NCBI RefSeq assembly: GCF_014204945.1
Contig: NZ_JACHMN010000003.1
Coordinates: 744,001 to 808,000 of the forward strand
DNA length: 64,000 bases
From: Allocatelliglobosispora scoriae
GTDB lineage: Bacteria > Actinomycetota > Actinomycetes > Mycobacteriales > Micromonosporaceae
Reading direction: 5' to 3'
Position 1 is the stretch's first letter, and each line of letters opens with the position of its first letter. Positions 25,163-34,361 of the stretch are shown piece by piece. The notes beneath the pieces were generated by a model, which was not told where the DNA came from, made no database searches, and was given only the letters and a program-made list of their open reading frames with translations. The translations under genes were made by a program, and so were the position numbers.

Positions 25163-25960
25163 CGCCACCACGTCGTGGGGGCTCGCCACCACGATGTCGG
25201 CGGCCGCGACGACCTCCTCGACGGTCTCGGTGTTGGCGACCGCCACGTTGACGGAGGTGAATCCCGGGTCCTGCTCGGCGCGTTCGCGCAGCGCCAGCAT
25301 CGCCGGGACATCACCGAGGTCGTCGCCGAAATACCACACGCAGGACAGGTCCTTGGCGATCGCGCGGACGACCGCACCCTTGTCGCGGTGGACCGGCGGC
25401 GCGAGCTCGATCACCATCCTGCCCGGCAGGGCGCGTACGCCGTACTCGGCGGCGATCTTCTGGGCCCACTCGGTGATGCCGCCCTCCTGCTGCGGGGCGG
25501 TGCGGAAGTGCAGGCCGACCGAGAGGCGCTTGAACTCCACCAGCACCGACGGATCGAGCTCCGCCCGAGCGCGCCGCTCGATCTCCACGAAGACGGGCAG
25601 GAACGGCTCGACCTCGGGGTCGGTCTGGATCTCGCCCTGCTCGTCGATCCACTCCATGCCGTAGAGGCCGAAGCGGCTGATCGGGAGCTCACCGGTCTGC
25701 TGATGCAGGAAGCCCGCCGGTCGGCCGGAGATGACGGCGATCGTCCCGACGAGGGCCGCGAGCTGCGAGATCGCGGTGATAGCGCCCTCGGCGGGCTTGA
25801 CCGTGGCGGGGTTGTCCTGCAGCGGCGAGAGGGTGCCGTCGAAGTCGAAGAAAAAGCCGCACCGCTCTGCCTGGCGGGCGGTCGTCTCCAGCGCCGTGGT
25901 GAGCTGAAGATCGTCGATCATGGGCTCAATATATCCGACAGGTGCCTCGCGCGACGTCAT
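25118..25960 (-). CDS. otsB: Trehalose-6-phosphate phosphatase
   Basis: A 280-residue HAD-superfamily phosphatase. Motif I is DFDGT (Asp39 nucleophile, Asp41), motif II lies in VISGRPAGFL, and motif IV is GDDLGD near residue 225. The central cap region is of the trehalose-phosphatase type. It dephosphorylates trehalose-6-phosphate to trehalose, an osmoprotectant. No otsA is present in the window. An internal ATG at 25921 would remove 13 residues. Neither start has a strong ribosome-binding site. The 3' end overlaps the unknown gene at 24086 by 45 bp. Confidence 0.88.
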   Translation of the reverse strand: MTSREAPVGYIEPMIDDLQLTTALETTARQAERCGFFFDFDGTLSPLQDNPATVKPAEGAITAISQLAALVGTIAVISGRPAGFLHQQTGELPISRFGLYGMEWIDEQGEIQTDPEVEPFLPVFVEIERRARAELDPSVLVEFKRLSVGLHFRTAPQQEGGITEWAQKIAAEYGVRALPGRMVIELAPPVHRDKGAVVRAIAKDLSCVWYFGDDLGDVPAMLALRERAEQDPGFTSVNVAVANTETVEEVVAAADIVVASPHDVVALLERVVAALRPTTA

Positions 25961-26021
25961 ACAGGCTCTGTTACCGCCCTGTCGGGTTCCTAAACCTGGA
26001 TCGCCAGCGCCACCGAAAGTA

Positions 26022-26141
26022 ATCGGATGTATGTCTCCGTCAATCGAAACGCTGTCGAAATCTGTACTGCACTTTCTCAGAAATTCTCAGGTCTTGTGTG
26101 CGGCGCAATGAAGCTGGTAGACATCAGTCATCCGATGTATG
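26022..26141 (+). promoter_or_regulatory. Repeated 12-mer upstream of the fuconate genes, possible GntR sites
   Basis: ATCGGATGTATG (26022-26033) and ATCCGATGTATG (26130-26141) differ by one base and lie 108 bp apart in the 263-bp gap before the L-fuconate dehydratase. The second includes the palindrome CATCCGATG. FadR-type GntR regulators bind short palindromes of this size, and such a regulator is encoded at the end of the operon. The rest of the gap shows no gene. Confidence 0.4.
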
Positions 26142-26223
26142 AGTCAGTCGGGCGACCGGCGCGGCTGCGGTGGACGGTGTGGTCCGATGCGGCGGTCGGC
26201 CTAGGCGGAGGTTCGAGAGCGCC

Positions 26224-27537
26224 ATGTTGACTAGATTCGTGTCCCTGGAGACCCACGACGTGCGGTTCCCCACGTCGCGGGAGCTCGACGGGTCCGACGC
26301 CATGAATCCCGACCCGGACTACTCCGCCGCCTATGTGGTGCTGAGCACGGACGCGCCGGACGGGCTCGAGGGGCACGGGTTCGCCTTCACGATCGGCCGG
26401 GGCAACGACGTGCAGGTCGCGGCCATCGCTGCGCTGCGTCCCCACCTGGTCGGGCGGTCGGTCGACGAGGTGCTGGGGGACCTCGGCGGGCTCTGGCGCG
26501 AGCTCGTCCACGACTCCCAGCTGCGCTGGCTCGGCCCGGAGAAGGGCGTCATGCACATGGCGATCTCCGCGGTCGTCAACGCACTCTGGGACCTGCGGGC
26601 CAAGCGGGCCGGTCTGCCGCTGTGGCGGCTGCTCGCCTCGATGACGCCGGAGGAGCTGGTCGAGCTGGTCGACTTCCGCTACCTCACCGATGCCCTCACC
26701 CCCGACGAGGCACTGGAGATCCTGCGGCGGGGGCTGGCGGGGCGCGAGGAGCGGACACAGGTCCTGCTCGCCGACGGCTACCCCGGCTACACCACCTCGC
26801 CGGGCTGGCTGGGCTATGACGACGAGAAGCTCCGCCGCCTCTGCGCCGAGGCGATCGCCGACGGGTTCACCCAGATCAAGCTCAAGGTCGGCGCGGACCT
26901 CGAGGACGACATCCGCCGGCTGAAGGTCGCCCGCGAGGTCTGCGGCCCGGCGATGCGCATCGCCGTCGACGCCAACCAGCGCTGGGACGTGGCCGAGGCG
27001 ATCGAGTGGGTCCGGGCCCTCGCACCCTTCGACCCGTGGTGGATCGAGGAGCCGACCAGCCCGGACGATGTCGTCGGCCACGCCGCCATCGCCCGGGGGA
27101 TCGCCCCGATCAGGGTCGCGACCGGCGAGCACGTCGCCAACCGGGTCGTCTTCAAGCAGCTGCTCCAGCTCGACGCGATCTCCTACCTGCAGATCGACGC
27201 CGCACGCGTAGCCGGGGTCAACGAGAACATCGCGATCCTGCTGCTGGCGGCGAAGTTCGGCGTACCGGTCTGCCCGCACGCCGGTGGGGTCGGGCTCTGC
27301 GAGCTGGTCCAGCACCTGTCGATGTTCGACTTCGTCGCGATCTCCGGCACCATGCGCGATCGCGTGATCGAATACGTCGACCACCTGCACGAGCACTTCA
27401 TCGATCCGGTCCGGATGCACCGGGGCCATTACCAGGCGCCGATCGCGGCCGGCTTCAGCTCCACCATCCGCCCGGAGACCCTCATCGCGTACGCATACCC
27501 TGCTGGACCGATCTGGAAGGAGAGCCTCGATGGCTGA
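26224..27537 (+). CDS. L-fuconate dehydratase (enolase superfamily)
   Basis: A 437-residue enzyme that dehydrates L-fuconate to 2-keto-3-deoxy-L-fuconate. Catalytic and metal residues are visible in order: Lys219 and Lys221 (IKLKVG), Asp249 (VDANQRWD), Glu275 (IEEPTSPDD), Glu302 (TGEHVAN) and His352 (CPHAGGVGL). Their spacing is the same as recalled for the characterised Xanthomonas enzyme, offset by one. The ATG at 26224, preceded by GGAGG, gives the family's usual N-terminus [17 protein letters not shown]. An in-frame ATG at 26170 would add an unrelated tail. It is first gene of a fucose-type operon. Confidence 0.92.
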   Translation: MLTRFVSLETHDVRFPTSRELDGSDAMNPDPDYSAAYVVLSTDAPDGLEGHGFAFTIGRGNDVQVAAIAALRPHLVGRSVDEVLGDLGGLWRELVHDSQLRWLGPEKGVMHMAISAVVNALWDLRAKRAGLPLWRLLASMTPEELVELVDFRYLTDALTPDEALEILRRGLAGREERTQVLLADGYPGYTTSPGWLGYDDEKLRRLCAEAIADGFTQIKLKVGADLEDDIRRLKVAREVCGPAMRIAVDANQRWDVAEAIEWVRALAPFDPWWIEEPTSPDDVVGHAAIARGIAPIRVATGEHVANRVVFKQLLQLDAISYLQIDAARVAGVNENIAILLLAAKFGVPVCPHAGGVGLCELVQHLSMFDFVAISGTMRDRVIEYVDHLHEHFIDPVRMHRGHYQAPIAAGFSSTIRPETLIAYAYPAGPIWKESLDG

Positions 27538-28282
27538 TTTCGACGGCCTGAGCGCCATCGTCACCGGCGGCGCGTCCGGCATCGGGCTCGCGACCGCCGA
27601 GTACCTCGCCGAGCGCGGCGCCCGGGTCGCCTGCCTCGACCTGCGCATCGACGACCTGCCCGCGCCGTTCGCCGGGTTCGTCGCCGACGTCGCCGACGAC
27701 GCCGCTGTCCGTGCCGCGGTGGCGGGCGCGGTCGAGCACCTCGGCGGCCTCGACATCCTCGTCAACAATGCCGGGATCGGGGCGATCGGCACGGTCGAGA
27801 CCAACCCCGACGAGGAGTGGCACCGCGTCCTCGATGTCAACGTGGTCGGTCTGGTCCGGGTCAGCCGGGCGGCCCTGCCGCACCTGCGCCGCTCGGAGCA
27901 CGCCGCGATCGTCAACACCTGCTCGATCGCGGCCTGGGCCGGGCTGCCCCAGCGGGCGCTCTACAGCGCCAGCAAGGGCGCGGTGCAGGCGCTCACCGCG
28001 GCGATGGCCGCCGACCACCTCGCCGACGGGATCCGGGTCTGCTGCGTCAACCCCGGCACCGCCGACACCCCGTGGGTCCGGCGACTGCTCGCCCAGGCCG
28101 CCGACCCCGAGGCGGAGCTCGCGGCGCTCAAGGCCCGCCAGCCCAACGGACGGCTCGTCAGTGCCGAGGAGGTCGCCGCGGCGATCGGATACCTCGCCAG
28201 CCCGCTCGCGGGTGCCACGACCGGCACCGTGCTCGCTGTCGACGGCGGCATGCACGCGCTGCGGCTGCGGAGCCGGTCATGA
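27530..28282 (+). CDS. SDR oxidoreductase, probable 2-keto-3-deoxy-L-fuconate dehydrogenase
   Basis: A 250-residue short-chain dehydrogenase. It shows the NAD-binding TGGASGIG at residues about 12-19, NNAG near 80, and the catalytic Ser-Tyr-Lys set in NTCSIAAW and YSASK. It overlaps the fuconate dehydratase by 8 bp and the mutarotase by 4 bp (ATGA). In the non-phosphorylative fucose pathway an SDR oxidises the dehydratase product, which fits this gene order. L-fucose dehydrogenase is the alternative. The family is certain, the exact step is inference. Confidence 0.88.
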   Translation: MADFDGLSAIVTGGASGIGLATAEYLAERGARVACLDLRIDDLPAPFAGFVADVADDAAVRAAVAGAVEHLGGLDILVNNAGIGAIGTVETNPDEEWHRVLDVNVVGLVRVSRAALPHLRRSEHAAIVNTCSIAAWAGLPQRALYSASKGAVQALTAAMAADHLADGIRVCCVNPGTADTPWVRRLLAQAADPEAELAALKARQPNGRLVSAEEVAAAIGYLASPLAGATTGTVLAVDGGMHALRLRSRS

Positions 28283-28614
28283 ACCGGATCGCCCTGCACA
28301 CGGTGCTCCGCGAGGGTGCGCAGGAGCAGTACGACCGGGTCCACGCCACCATCCCGACGGAGCTGCGGGCGGCGCTGATCGAGGCGGGCGTGCACCAGTG
28401 GCGGATCTGGCGCGACGGCGTGCACCTGTTCCACCTCGTCGACGTCGAGGACTACCGGGCCATGCGCGACGCGCTGCGGGATCACCCGGCCAACGTGCCG
28501 TGGCAGGCGAGGATGGCGGAGCTGCTCGCCGTCGCCGACGACTACTCCGGCACCGACGACGGTCTGGGCCTCGTCTGGGAGCTGACCCCGCGCGACGACC
28601 GGCCGGCGGCGTAG
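28279..28614 (+). CDS. L-rhamnose/L-fucose mutarotase (RhaM family)
   Basis: A 111-residue protein of the RhaM family, which interconverts alpha and beta anomers of 6-deoxy sugars. It shows the family pattern RIALHTVLREGAQEQYDRVH, a central HQWRIWRDG, and a C-terminal LVWEL. The start overlaps the SDR stop as ATGA. Next to fuconate dehydratase it most likely acts on L-fucose. Members of this family, rather than FucU, also occur in bacterial non-phosphorylative fucose clusters. Confidence 0.88.
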   Translation: MNRIALHTVLREGAQEQYDRVHATIPTELRAALIEAGVHQWRIWRDGVHLFHLVDVEDYRAMRDALRDHPANVPWQARMAELLAVADDYSGTDDGLGLVWELTPRDDRPAA

Positions 28615-28633
28615 AGTCACCTCGGAGGCATCG

Positions 28634-29305
28634 ATGGCACTGACGGACGAGGCGATCGACAAGATCAAAGGCATGATCACCTCGGGTGAGCTGGGCCCGG
28701 GGGATCGACTGCCCAAGGAGGCGGACCTCGCCGTGCGGCTGGGCCTGTCGCGCAATTCGCTGCGCGAAGCGGTCAAGGCGCTGTCGATGATCCGCGTGCT
28801 CGATGTCCGCCAAGGTGACGGCACCTATGTGACGAGCCTGGAGCCGCGCCTGCTGCTCGACGCGCTCAGCTTCGTCGTCGACTTCCACCGCGACGACACG
28901 GTGCTGCAGTTCTTCGAGGTCCGCCGCATCCTGGAGCCCGCCGCCACCGCGCTCGCCGCCGAGCGGATGCCCGACGAGGAGATCGCGAAGCTCCAGTCCG
29001 TGCTGGACGACCTCGGCGAGACCCCGACGGTCGAGGCGCTGGTCGCCAACGACCTGGACTTCCACCGGCAGATCGCGGCGGGCGCCGACAACGCGGTCCT
29101 CTGCTCCCTCATCGACGGCCTCTCCGGCCCCACGACCAGGGCGAGAATCTGGCGCGGCCTGACCCAGGAGGGCGCGGCCCGCAAGACCCGCGAGCAGCAT
29201 CAGGCGATCGTCGACGCGATCGCGTCGAGGTCCCCCGACCTGGCCCGCTCCTGGGCGACGATCCACGTGGCTGGCGTCGAGGAATGGCTCCGTCAGGCCC
29301 TCTGA
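28634..29305 (+). CDS. GntR-family (FadR subfamily) transcriptional regulator
   Basis: A 223-residue regulator. A winged HTH (residues about 8-70, GDRLPKEADLAVRLGLSRNSLREAVKAL) is followed by an FCD ligand domain with the likely metal residues in NDLDFHRQIA, EQHQAIV and the late IHVAGVEEW. GGAGG lies 8 bp before the ATG. It is the last gene of the fucose-type operon and probably represses it until a pathway acid such as L-fuconate binds. The repeated 12-mers at 26022 and 26130 are candidate sites. Confidence 0.9.
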   Translation: MALTDEAIDKIKGMITSGELGPGDRLPKEADLAVRLGLSRNSLREAVKALSMIRVLDVRQGDGTYVTSLEPRLLLDALSFVVDFHRDDTVLQFFEVRRILEPAATALAAERMPDEEIAKLQSVLDDLGETPTVEALVANDLDFHRQIAAGADNAVLCSLIDGLSGPTTRARIWRGLTQEGAARKTREQHQAIVDAIASRSPDLARSWATIHVAGVEEWLRQAL

Positions 29306-29385
29306 AAATTCGCGTTGATCAAGGGAAGACTCGCCGCATATCGGACCCCCGACATGGTGAGTCTTCCCTTGATCAACGCGAATTT
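29306..29385. repeat. Perfect 27-bp-arm hairpin directly after the GntR stop codon
   Basis: Arms 29306-29332 and 29359-29385 are exact reverse complements of 27 nt, separated by 26 nt. Each contains the palindrome TTGATCAA and ends in AAATT/AATTT. It begins at the first base after the stop codon and may act as a terminator before the independently regulated glycosidase. The remaining 29386-29525 is AT-rich and holds TAGGCA-N12-TGCCTA (29430-29453), a possible operator. Confidence 0.85.
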
Positions 29386-29525
29386 AAGGTCGGCATGGAC
29401 TTTTTGCGTTGGGGGCTAGAGTTTTTGCATAGGCATATTTATTCTTTTGCCTACATCCGTAGGAAACGTGGGCGCTACATGGTTGAGACGCACCGGCAAC
29501 CTTTGTGCCCCGGGAAGGAATTCTT

Positions 29526-32015
29526 ATGTCCGTTTGGGCACGAATGCTGCGCGTGGGGGTGGTGGCGGCGGTGGCTCTGGGGCTCGGGCTCGTCGTCTTG
29601 CCGCCTGCTCTCGCCGCGGACCCGCCTCCCTCGCCCAACGTGCACCTCTTCTACTACTCGTGGTACGGCAGTCCCGCCGGCTACGGGCAGTACCGGCACT
29701 GGCAGCAGGGCGGGCACACGCCGCCCGGCGATGTCGGGGCCAACCTCTATCCGACGCTGGGTGCCTACGACTCGGCCGACTACGCCGGGGCCGTCGCGCA
29801 GCACATGGCCTGGGTCAAGCGCTCCGGCGCCGGAGTCATCGTCTACAGCTGGTGGGGACAGGGGTCCTATGAGGACCAGCGCGCTGCGGGAGTGCTCGCC
29901 GCCGCAGCCGCGCAGGGGATCAAGGTCGCTTGGCACCTGGAGCCTTACGCGGGGCGGTCCGCCGCCTCGACCGTGGCCGACATCAACTACATCAACAGCA
30001 CCTACGGCGCCAGCCCCGGCTTCTACCGGGACGCGGCGCACGGCAACCGACCGGCCTTCTACGTCTTCGAGAGCCTGCTCATCTCGGACTGGTCGGCGAT
30101 CGCCCCGCTGAAGGCCACCAACATCATCCTGGCGCAGACGACCGACACGTCCAAGGTCGCGGGCTTCGGCGGGATGTACACCTACGACGGGATCGCCGGC
30201 TCCACGGCACCCGGCTGGGCCAACGCGGCAGCCTTCTGCAAGGCCAACGGGCTGATCTGGGCACCGTCGGTGGCACCCGGCTACATCGACGACCGGGCCG
30301 TCCCCGGCAACACCACGCCCACCGTCGGGCGGGCCAACGGCGCCACCTATGACCTGCAGTGGAACAACGCGCTCGGCACCGCCACCGGTGGCCTGCCGGA
30401 CTGGGTCTCGGTCACCTCGTTCAACGAATGGCACGAGGGCTCGTCGATCGAACCCGCGAGCTCCACGCCGCCCGCGGGCCAGGGCTACCAGACCTTCGAC
30501 GGCGCCTACGGTCTCACCGGGGTCGCCGCCGAGACCGCCTACCTGGACCGGACCCGCTACTGGGCCACCGAGTTCGCCAACCGGGCCGGGCCCGGCGACG
30601 TGGTGCCGCCGAGCGTACCGGCCGGATTGACCGTGACCGGCAAGACCGCGACCTCGGTCTCGCTCTCGTGGAGCCCGTCGGTCGACAACGTCGCGGTGGT
30701 CGGCTACACCGTCTATCGCGAGGCCGGGGCCACCGATCCGGTGGTCGCGAGCCCGACCGGCACCTCGACGACGATCACCGGATTGTCGCCGAGCACCTCC
30801 TACGGCTTCTACGTCCGGGCGCGGGACGCGGCGGGGTCCTTCTCGGGTCCCAGCACCACCGTCACCGTCGTGACCGACGCGCAGTCGCCGCAGGCGAACC
30901 TCGCCTACCAGCGGCCGGTCACCGCATCGACCAGCAACGGCGGATTCCCGGCGAGCAATGCGGTCGACGGCGGCGCAGGGTCCTACTGGGAGAGCGCCAA
31001 CAACGTCTTCCCGCAGACGATCACCGTGGACCTGGGCGCCGCGCAGCCGGTCGGCCGGGTCGTGCTCAAGCTGCCGCCGTCGTGGGGCACGCGTACGCAG
31101 GGCATCGCGGTCCTCGGCTCCACCGACAACGCCACCTTCGGCACCCTCGCCGCGACCGCGGGCCGGATCTTCGACCCGGCCGCGGCGAACACCGTCACCA
31201 TCCCCTTCCCGCCGGGGGTGGCCCGCTGGGTGCGGCTCGCGATCGCCTCCAACACCGGCTGGCCGGCGGGGCAGATCGGTGAATTCGAGGTGTACGCCGG
31301 AACGCCGGTCGACACCGACGTCCCGACGGTGCCGGCGAACCTGATCAGCACCGGCAAGACCCAGACGACGATCTCCCTCTCGTGGAGCCCGTCAACCGAC
31401 AGCAGCGGCATCGCCAACTACCTGGTCCGGCAGAACGGCGTTCTCGTCGGCACCCCGACCGGCACGACCTTCACGGCGACGGGGCTGACGGCGAACACCG
31501 CATACACCTTCACCGTCGCCGCGGTGGACCCGCCCGGGAACGCCTCGGGGCAGTCGGCACCGCTGACGGTGACGACGAGCCCGGTCACGCCCGGCAACCC
31601 CAACGTGGTGCTGGGCAAGCCGATCACGTGCACCGGCCAGACCCAGACCTACGTTCCGGCGAACGCGGTCGACGGCAACGCCAACACCTACTGGGAGAGC
31701 CCGACGGGTGCCTTCCCGCAGTGGTGCGTCATCGACCTCGGTGCGGTCACGACGATCAGCCGGGTCGTCGTGAAGCTGCCGCCGTCGGGGTCGTGGGCCA
31801 CCCGTACCCAGACGATTGCTCTTCTGGGCGGCACGAACGGCACCTCCTTCACGGCGCTCACGCCGCCGACCGCCTACACCTTCAATCCGGCGACCGGCAA
31901 CACGGTGGTCATCACCTTCACGCCGACGCCGGTCCGCTACCTGCGGATCACCTTCACCACCAACTCGGGCTGGCCCGCGGCCCAGGCGTCGGAGATCGAG
32001 GCATACGCCTCCTGA
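29526..32015 (+). CDS. Secreted GH99-like glycosidase with FN3 and F5/8C modules
   Basis: An 829-residue secreted enzyme. The signal peptide (about 29 residues, ending ALA) is followed by a GH99 endo-alpha-mannosidase-like domain (residues about 35-350) with Glu139 (WHLEPY) and the paired Glu301/Glu304 (NEWHE). That spacing is as in the catalytic pair of GH99 enzymes. Then come FN3 (about 357-450), F5/8 type C (457-592), FN3 (595-685) and F5/8 type C (692-829). It should bind and cleave mannose-containing glycans. The ATG at 29526 has AAGGA six bases upstream. Start at 29505 is possible but lacks a ribosome-binding site. Confidence 0.88.
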   Translation: MSVWARMLRVGVVAAVALGLGLVVLPPALAADPPPSPNVHLFYYSWYGSPAGYGQYRHWQQGGHTPPGDVGANLYPTLGAYDSADYAGAVAQHMAWVKRSGAGVIVYSWWGQGSYEDQRAAGVLAAAAAQGIKVAWHLEPYAGRSAASTVADINYINSTYGASPGFYRDAAHGNRPAFYVFESLLISDWSAIAPLKATNIILAQTTDTSKVAGFGGMYTYDGIAGSTAPGWANAAAFCKANGLIWAPSVAPGYIDDRAVPGNTTPTVGRANGATYDLQWNNALGTATGGLPDWVSVTSFNEWHEGSSIEPASSTPPAGQGYQTFDGAYGLTGVAAETAYLDRTRYWATEFANRAGPGDVVPPSVPAGLTVTGKTATSVSLSWSPSVDNVAVVGYTVYREAGATDPVVASPTGTSTTITGLSPSTSYGFYVRARDAAGSFSGPSTTVTVVTDAQSPQANLAYQRPVTASTSNGGFPASNAVDGGAGSYWESANNVFPQTITVDLGAAQPVGRVVLKLPPSWGTRTQGIAVLGSTDNATFGTLAATAGRIFDPAAANTVTIPFPPGVARWVRLAIASNTGWPAGQIGEFEVYAGTPVDTDVPTVPANLISTGKTQTTISLSWSPSTDSSGIANYLVRQNGVLVGTPTGTTFTATGLTANTAYTFTVAAVDPPGNASGQSAPLTVTTSPVTPGNPNVVLGKPITCTGQTQTYVPANAVDGNANTYWESPTGAFPQWCVIDLGAVTTISRVVVKLPPSGSWATRTQTIALLGGTNGTSFTALTPPTAYTFNPATGNTVVITFTPTPVRYLRITFTTNSGWPAAQASEIEAYAS

Positions 32016-32077
32016 GGTGTGCGGGCCGTCCGCGGGGCGCTCGTTCCGCGGACGGCCCGGCGCCCGGGTAGTGAAGC

Positions 32078-32175
32078 GCGCGCGACGCTTTGCTCTGCTT
32101 ACACCTGCGCATCACCAGGAATATCCGGACTTTCCCGGTGATGCGTCCGTGTAAGCAGAGCAAAGCGTCGCGCGC
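32078..32175. repeat. Perfect 27-bp-arm hairpin after the GH99-like gene
   Basis: Arms 32078-32104 and 32149-32175 are exact 27-nt reverse complements. An inner GCATCACC/GGTGATGC pair extends the stem. It lies between two genes in the same direction. Its sequence is unrelated to the hairpin at 29306, apart from the equal arm length. Confidence 0.85.
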
Positions 32176-32226
32176 ACCTATCCAGCGGTCCCCACGGGCA
32201 CATGCCCGGGGCTAGGCTCCGCTGTC

Positions 32227-33192
32227 ATGGATCACGACGGCTTCTGGCGGCTGATCGACGAGTCGGGCACGCACTACCGGCAGCGGGCGATCCGCCTCAA
32301 GTGGCTGGAGCTGCACCTCGCCGAGCTGCCACCCGCGGAGATCGTCGACTTCCACATCCTGCTCGACACCTGCCGCGAGCGCGTCGACAACCAGGCGATG
32401 TGGGGCGCGGCGCACCAGATCTGCGACGGCATCGGCGGCGACTCCTTCTGGTATTTCCAGGCATGGCTGTTCAGCCTCGGCCGGACCGCGTTCGAGCACG
32501 CTGCCGCGTCCCCCGACAACCTCGCCGACCTCGACGCGGTCCGCCGCCTCGCGGGCTCCGCACCGGCGGAGTGGGGTGACGAGCAGTGGCCCGAGTGGGA
32601 GGGGCTCAACTACGTGGCGCGCTACGCCTTCGACGAGGCGACGGATGCGCCCCGCGACGGCGAGGCGATCGAGGAGCAGCTCCAGGCGCGCGGCCACGCC
32701 AGCCCCTCCGATCCGGCGGAGCCGACCGAGCAGTGGTGGGACCTCGACGATCCGGCCGAGGCGCTGCGGCGCTACCCGAAGCTCGCCGCGATCTTCCCCC
32801 GCAACGGGAACTACCAGCTCCTCGTACCCGAGGAGGAACGGTATCCGGCGGTGGCCGAGCCGGCCTGGCACGCGTACAACTCGGATGGTTCGAGCTGGAT
32901 GGACCCGCAGCGCGAGGTGCTCGCGGTCTTCCTCGACGACCTCCGGCAGGCCGGCGACTGGCTGGTGCTCAACCGGATCGGCGGCACGGCCGGTTACGCG
33001 CAGGTGGAGCTGGCGGCCGGCGGCCTCTTCGTGTCGCTGCACCAGGCGGATCAGCCGACGGTGACAGGGCACTGTGACAGCGGGCGGACGGCGCTGGCGG
33101 TGCTGACGGCGTGGGCCGCCGGGGCGACCGGATGGCCCGCGGGGGTCACCTGGCAATCGGCGGACCAAAACGCCCAGGTGGGGCCGCATTGA
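32227..33192 (+). CDS. DUF4240-domain protein
   Basis: A 321-residue soluble protein. The N-terminal 130 residues match the DUF4240 pattern: FWRLIDESG, LAELPPAEIVDFHILLD, then WGAAHQICDGIGGDSFWYFQAWLFSLGR. The C-terminal part is a separate acidic domain that is not recognised. DUF4240 proteins are common in actinomycetes and often resemble immunity or regulatory proteins, but no function is established. There is no toxin gene next to it. It is monocistronic. Confidence 0.8.
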   Translation: MDHDGFWRLIDESGTHYRQRAIRLKWLELHLAELPPAEIVDFHILLDTCRERVDNQAMWGAAHQICDGIGGDSFWYFQAWLFSLGRTAFEHAAASPDNLADLDAVRRLAGSAPAEWGDEQWPEWEGLNYVARYAFDEATDAPRDGEAIEEQLQARGHASPSDPAEPTEQWWDLDDPAEALRRYPKLAAIFPRNGNYQLLVPEEERYPAVAEPAWHAYNSDGSSWMDPQREVLAVFLDDLRQAGDWLVLNRIGGTAGYAQVELAAGGLFVSLHQADQPTVTGHCDSGRTALAVLTAWAAGATGWPAGVTWQSADQNAQVGPH

Positions 33193-33255
33193 CATCAGTG
33201 CATGCGTGAAGTGGAATCAATCGATCTCTTGTTCCTCTGATGTGAGAGGTTCCAC

Positions 33256-33741
33256 ATGCAACGACGCACGCTGCGCGCCGCGCTGACGACAGCCGCCGCC
33301 CTGATCACCGTCGCGATCCTGCCCGCACCGGCGCAGGCGAGCCCGTGGGTCGGTGTCTGGATCGAGAGCCACATCTCGGGTACCTGCGTCTCGGTCCCCA
33401 GCGCCGCCGACGGTGTCTCGGCGACCCAGGAGATCTGCGAGGACCTCGGCACGCAGCTCTGGACCTTCGACGACGCGGCGACGGGCAAATACCGGATCCG
33501 CAGCCTCGGCACCGGGAAATGCCTCACCGGCGTCGGCACGGCGACCGGCTCACCGGTCCAGCAGTTCGCCTGCGGCACCGGCACCAACCAGCAGTGGACC
33601 CTCACCGGCAGCGGCAACACCTTCCGGATCACCAACGTGGCGAGCGGCAAGTGCCTCGCGCGACCGGGCAAGGACCCCGGCACGCAGCTCGTCCAGGGCA
33701 CCTGCCTGATCACCCTGGCGCAGTGGCAGCTGCTCTTCTGA
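33256..33741 (+). CDS. Small secreted ricin-type beta-trefoil lectin
   Basis: A 161-residue protein. The signal peptide ends near residue 31 (PAQA). The rest is a single ricin B-type beta-trefoil with three Q-x-W type repeats (TQLWTF, QQWTL, AQWQL) and paired cysteines. It has no catalytic domain, so it is a stand-alone extracellular carbohydrate-binding protein. AGAGG lies about 8 bp upstream of the ATG. It may assist the nearby secreted glycosidases in polymer binding. Confidence 0.85.
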   Translation: MQRRTLRAALTTAAALITVAILPAPAQASPWVGVWIESHISGTCVSVPSAADGVSATQEICEDLGTQLWTFDDAATGKYRIRSLGTGKCLTGVGTATGSPVQQFACGTGTNQQWTLTGSGNTFRITNVASGKCLARPGKDPGTQLVQGTCLITLAQWQLLF

Positions 33742-33842
33742 CCGAGCCCGGCGGGCGGCCGTGGAGCGATCCCGCAGCCGCCTGCCCGGGTCTCACGGCG
33801 GGTGGCCGACCCCGCTGTGATCGCACCGGGTGCAGGCCTCGA

Positions 33843-34361
33843 TCAGGTGTCGTAATCGCCCGACCACGGCTCGTAGAAGCCCAGCTCGTCGGGGTAGAGC
33901 TCGACGTAGCCGTCGTCGTCGGAGGTCTCGTCGATCAGCCCGAAGGTCACCCCGTCGACCTCGACCTGGAAGAGCCGGATCGAGATGTCGCCGAAGCTGC
34001 GTCCGGGCAGCTCGTCGAGCCACTGCCGGAGCATGCCCGTGGCCTTGTCGACGACGCGGCTCTCCCCGTCGGCCGTGGTGCCGGCGAACTGGATGTCCGA
34101 GCTGACGTGGTTGCCCTCCTGGTCGAAGCGGTGCAGCACCGCATACCACCGCTTGTGAGCGGCCCAGTCGCCGTCGGGGGCGATGCCGTCGGCGAAGCCC
34201 GCGACGACGGAGCCGAAGAACTGGCCATCGGCGAAGCGACCGATTGTGTCGGTGCGATAGCCGGGCTCATGGTTGATCGGGATCAGATCCGGAGTTGCCA
34301 CGACGCGGATCGTATGCCGGATCTCCGACAAACGCCCGAGGATCTTTGACGCGTCAACCAT
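33843..34361 (-). CDS. Conserved hypothetical protein at the end of a two-component operon
   Basis: About 172 residues, not recognised. No signal peptide or membrane segment. The start is uncertain: ATG at 34361 overlaps the response-regulator stop by 8 bp, while a GTG near 34301 (beginning VATPDLIPINHEPGYRTDTIGRF) would match a compact globular protein better. The sequence is rich in acidic residues and ends DDDGYVELYPDELGFYEPWSGDYDT. Its position after kinase and regulator suggests an accessory role, but this is only context. Confidence 0.65.
   Translation of the reverse strand: MVDASKILGRLSEIRHTIRVVATPDLIPINHEPGYRTDTIGRFADGQFFGSVVAGFADGIAPDGDWAAHKRWYAVLHRFDQEGNHVSSDIQFAGTTADGESRVVDKATGMLRQWLDELPGRSFGDISIRLFQVEVDGVTFGLIDETSDDDGYVELYPDELGFYEPWSGDYDT

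Noticed and set aside
26108..26230. Small plus-strand ORF starting [12 protein letters not shown] before the fuconate dehydratase
   Set aside because: No ribosome-binding site, it runs into the ribosome-binding site of the dehydratase, and the region contains the candidate operators.
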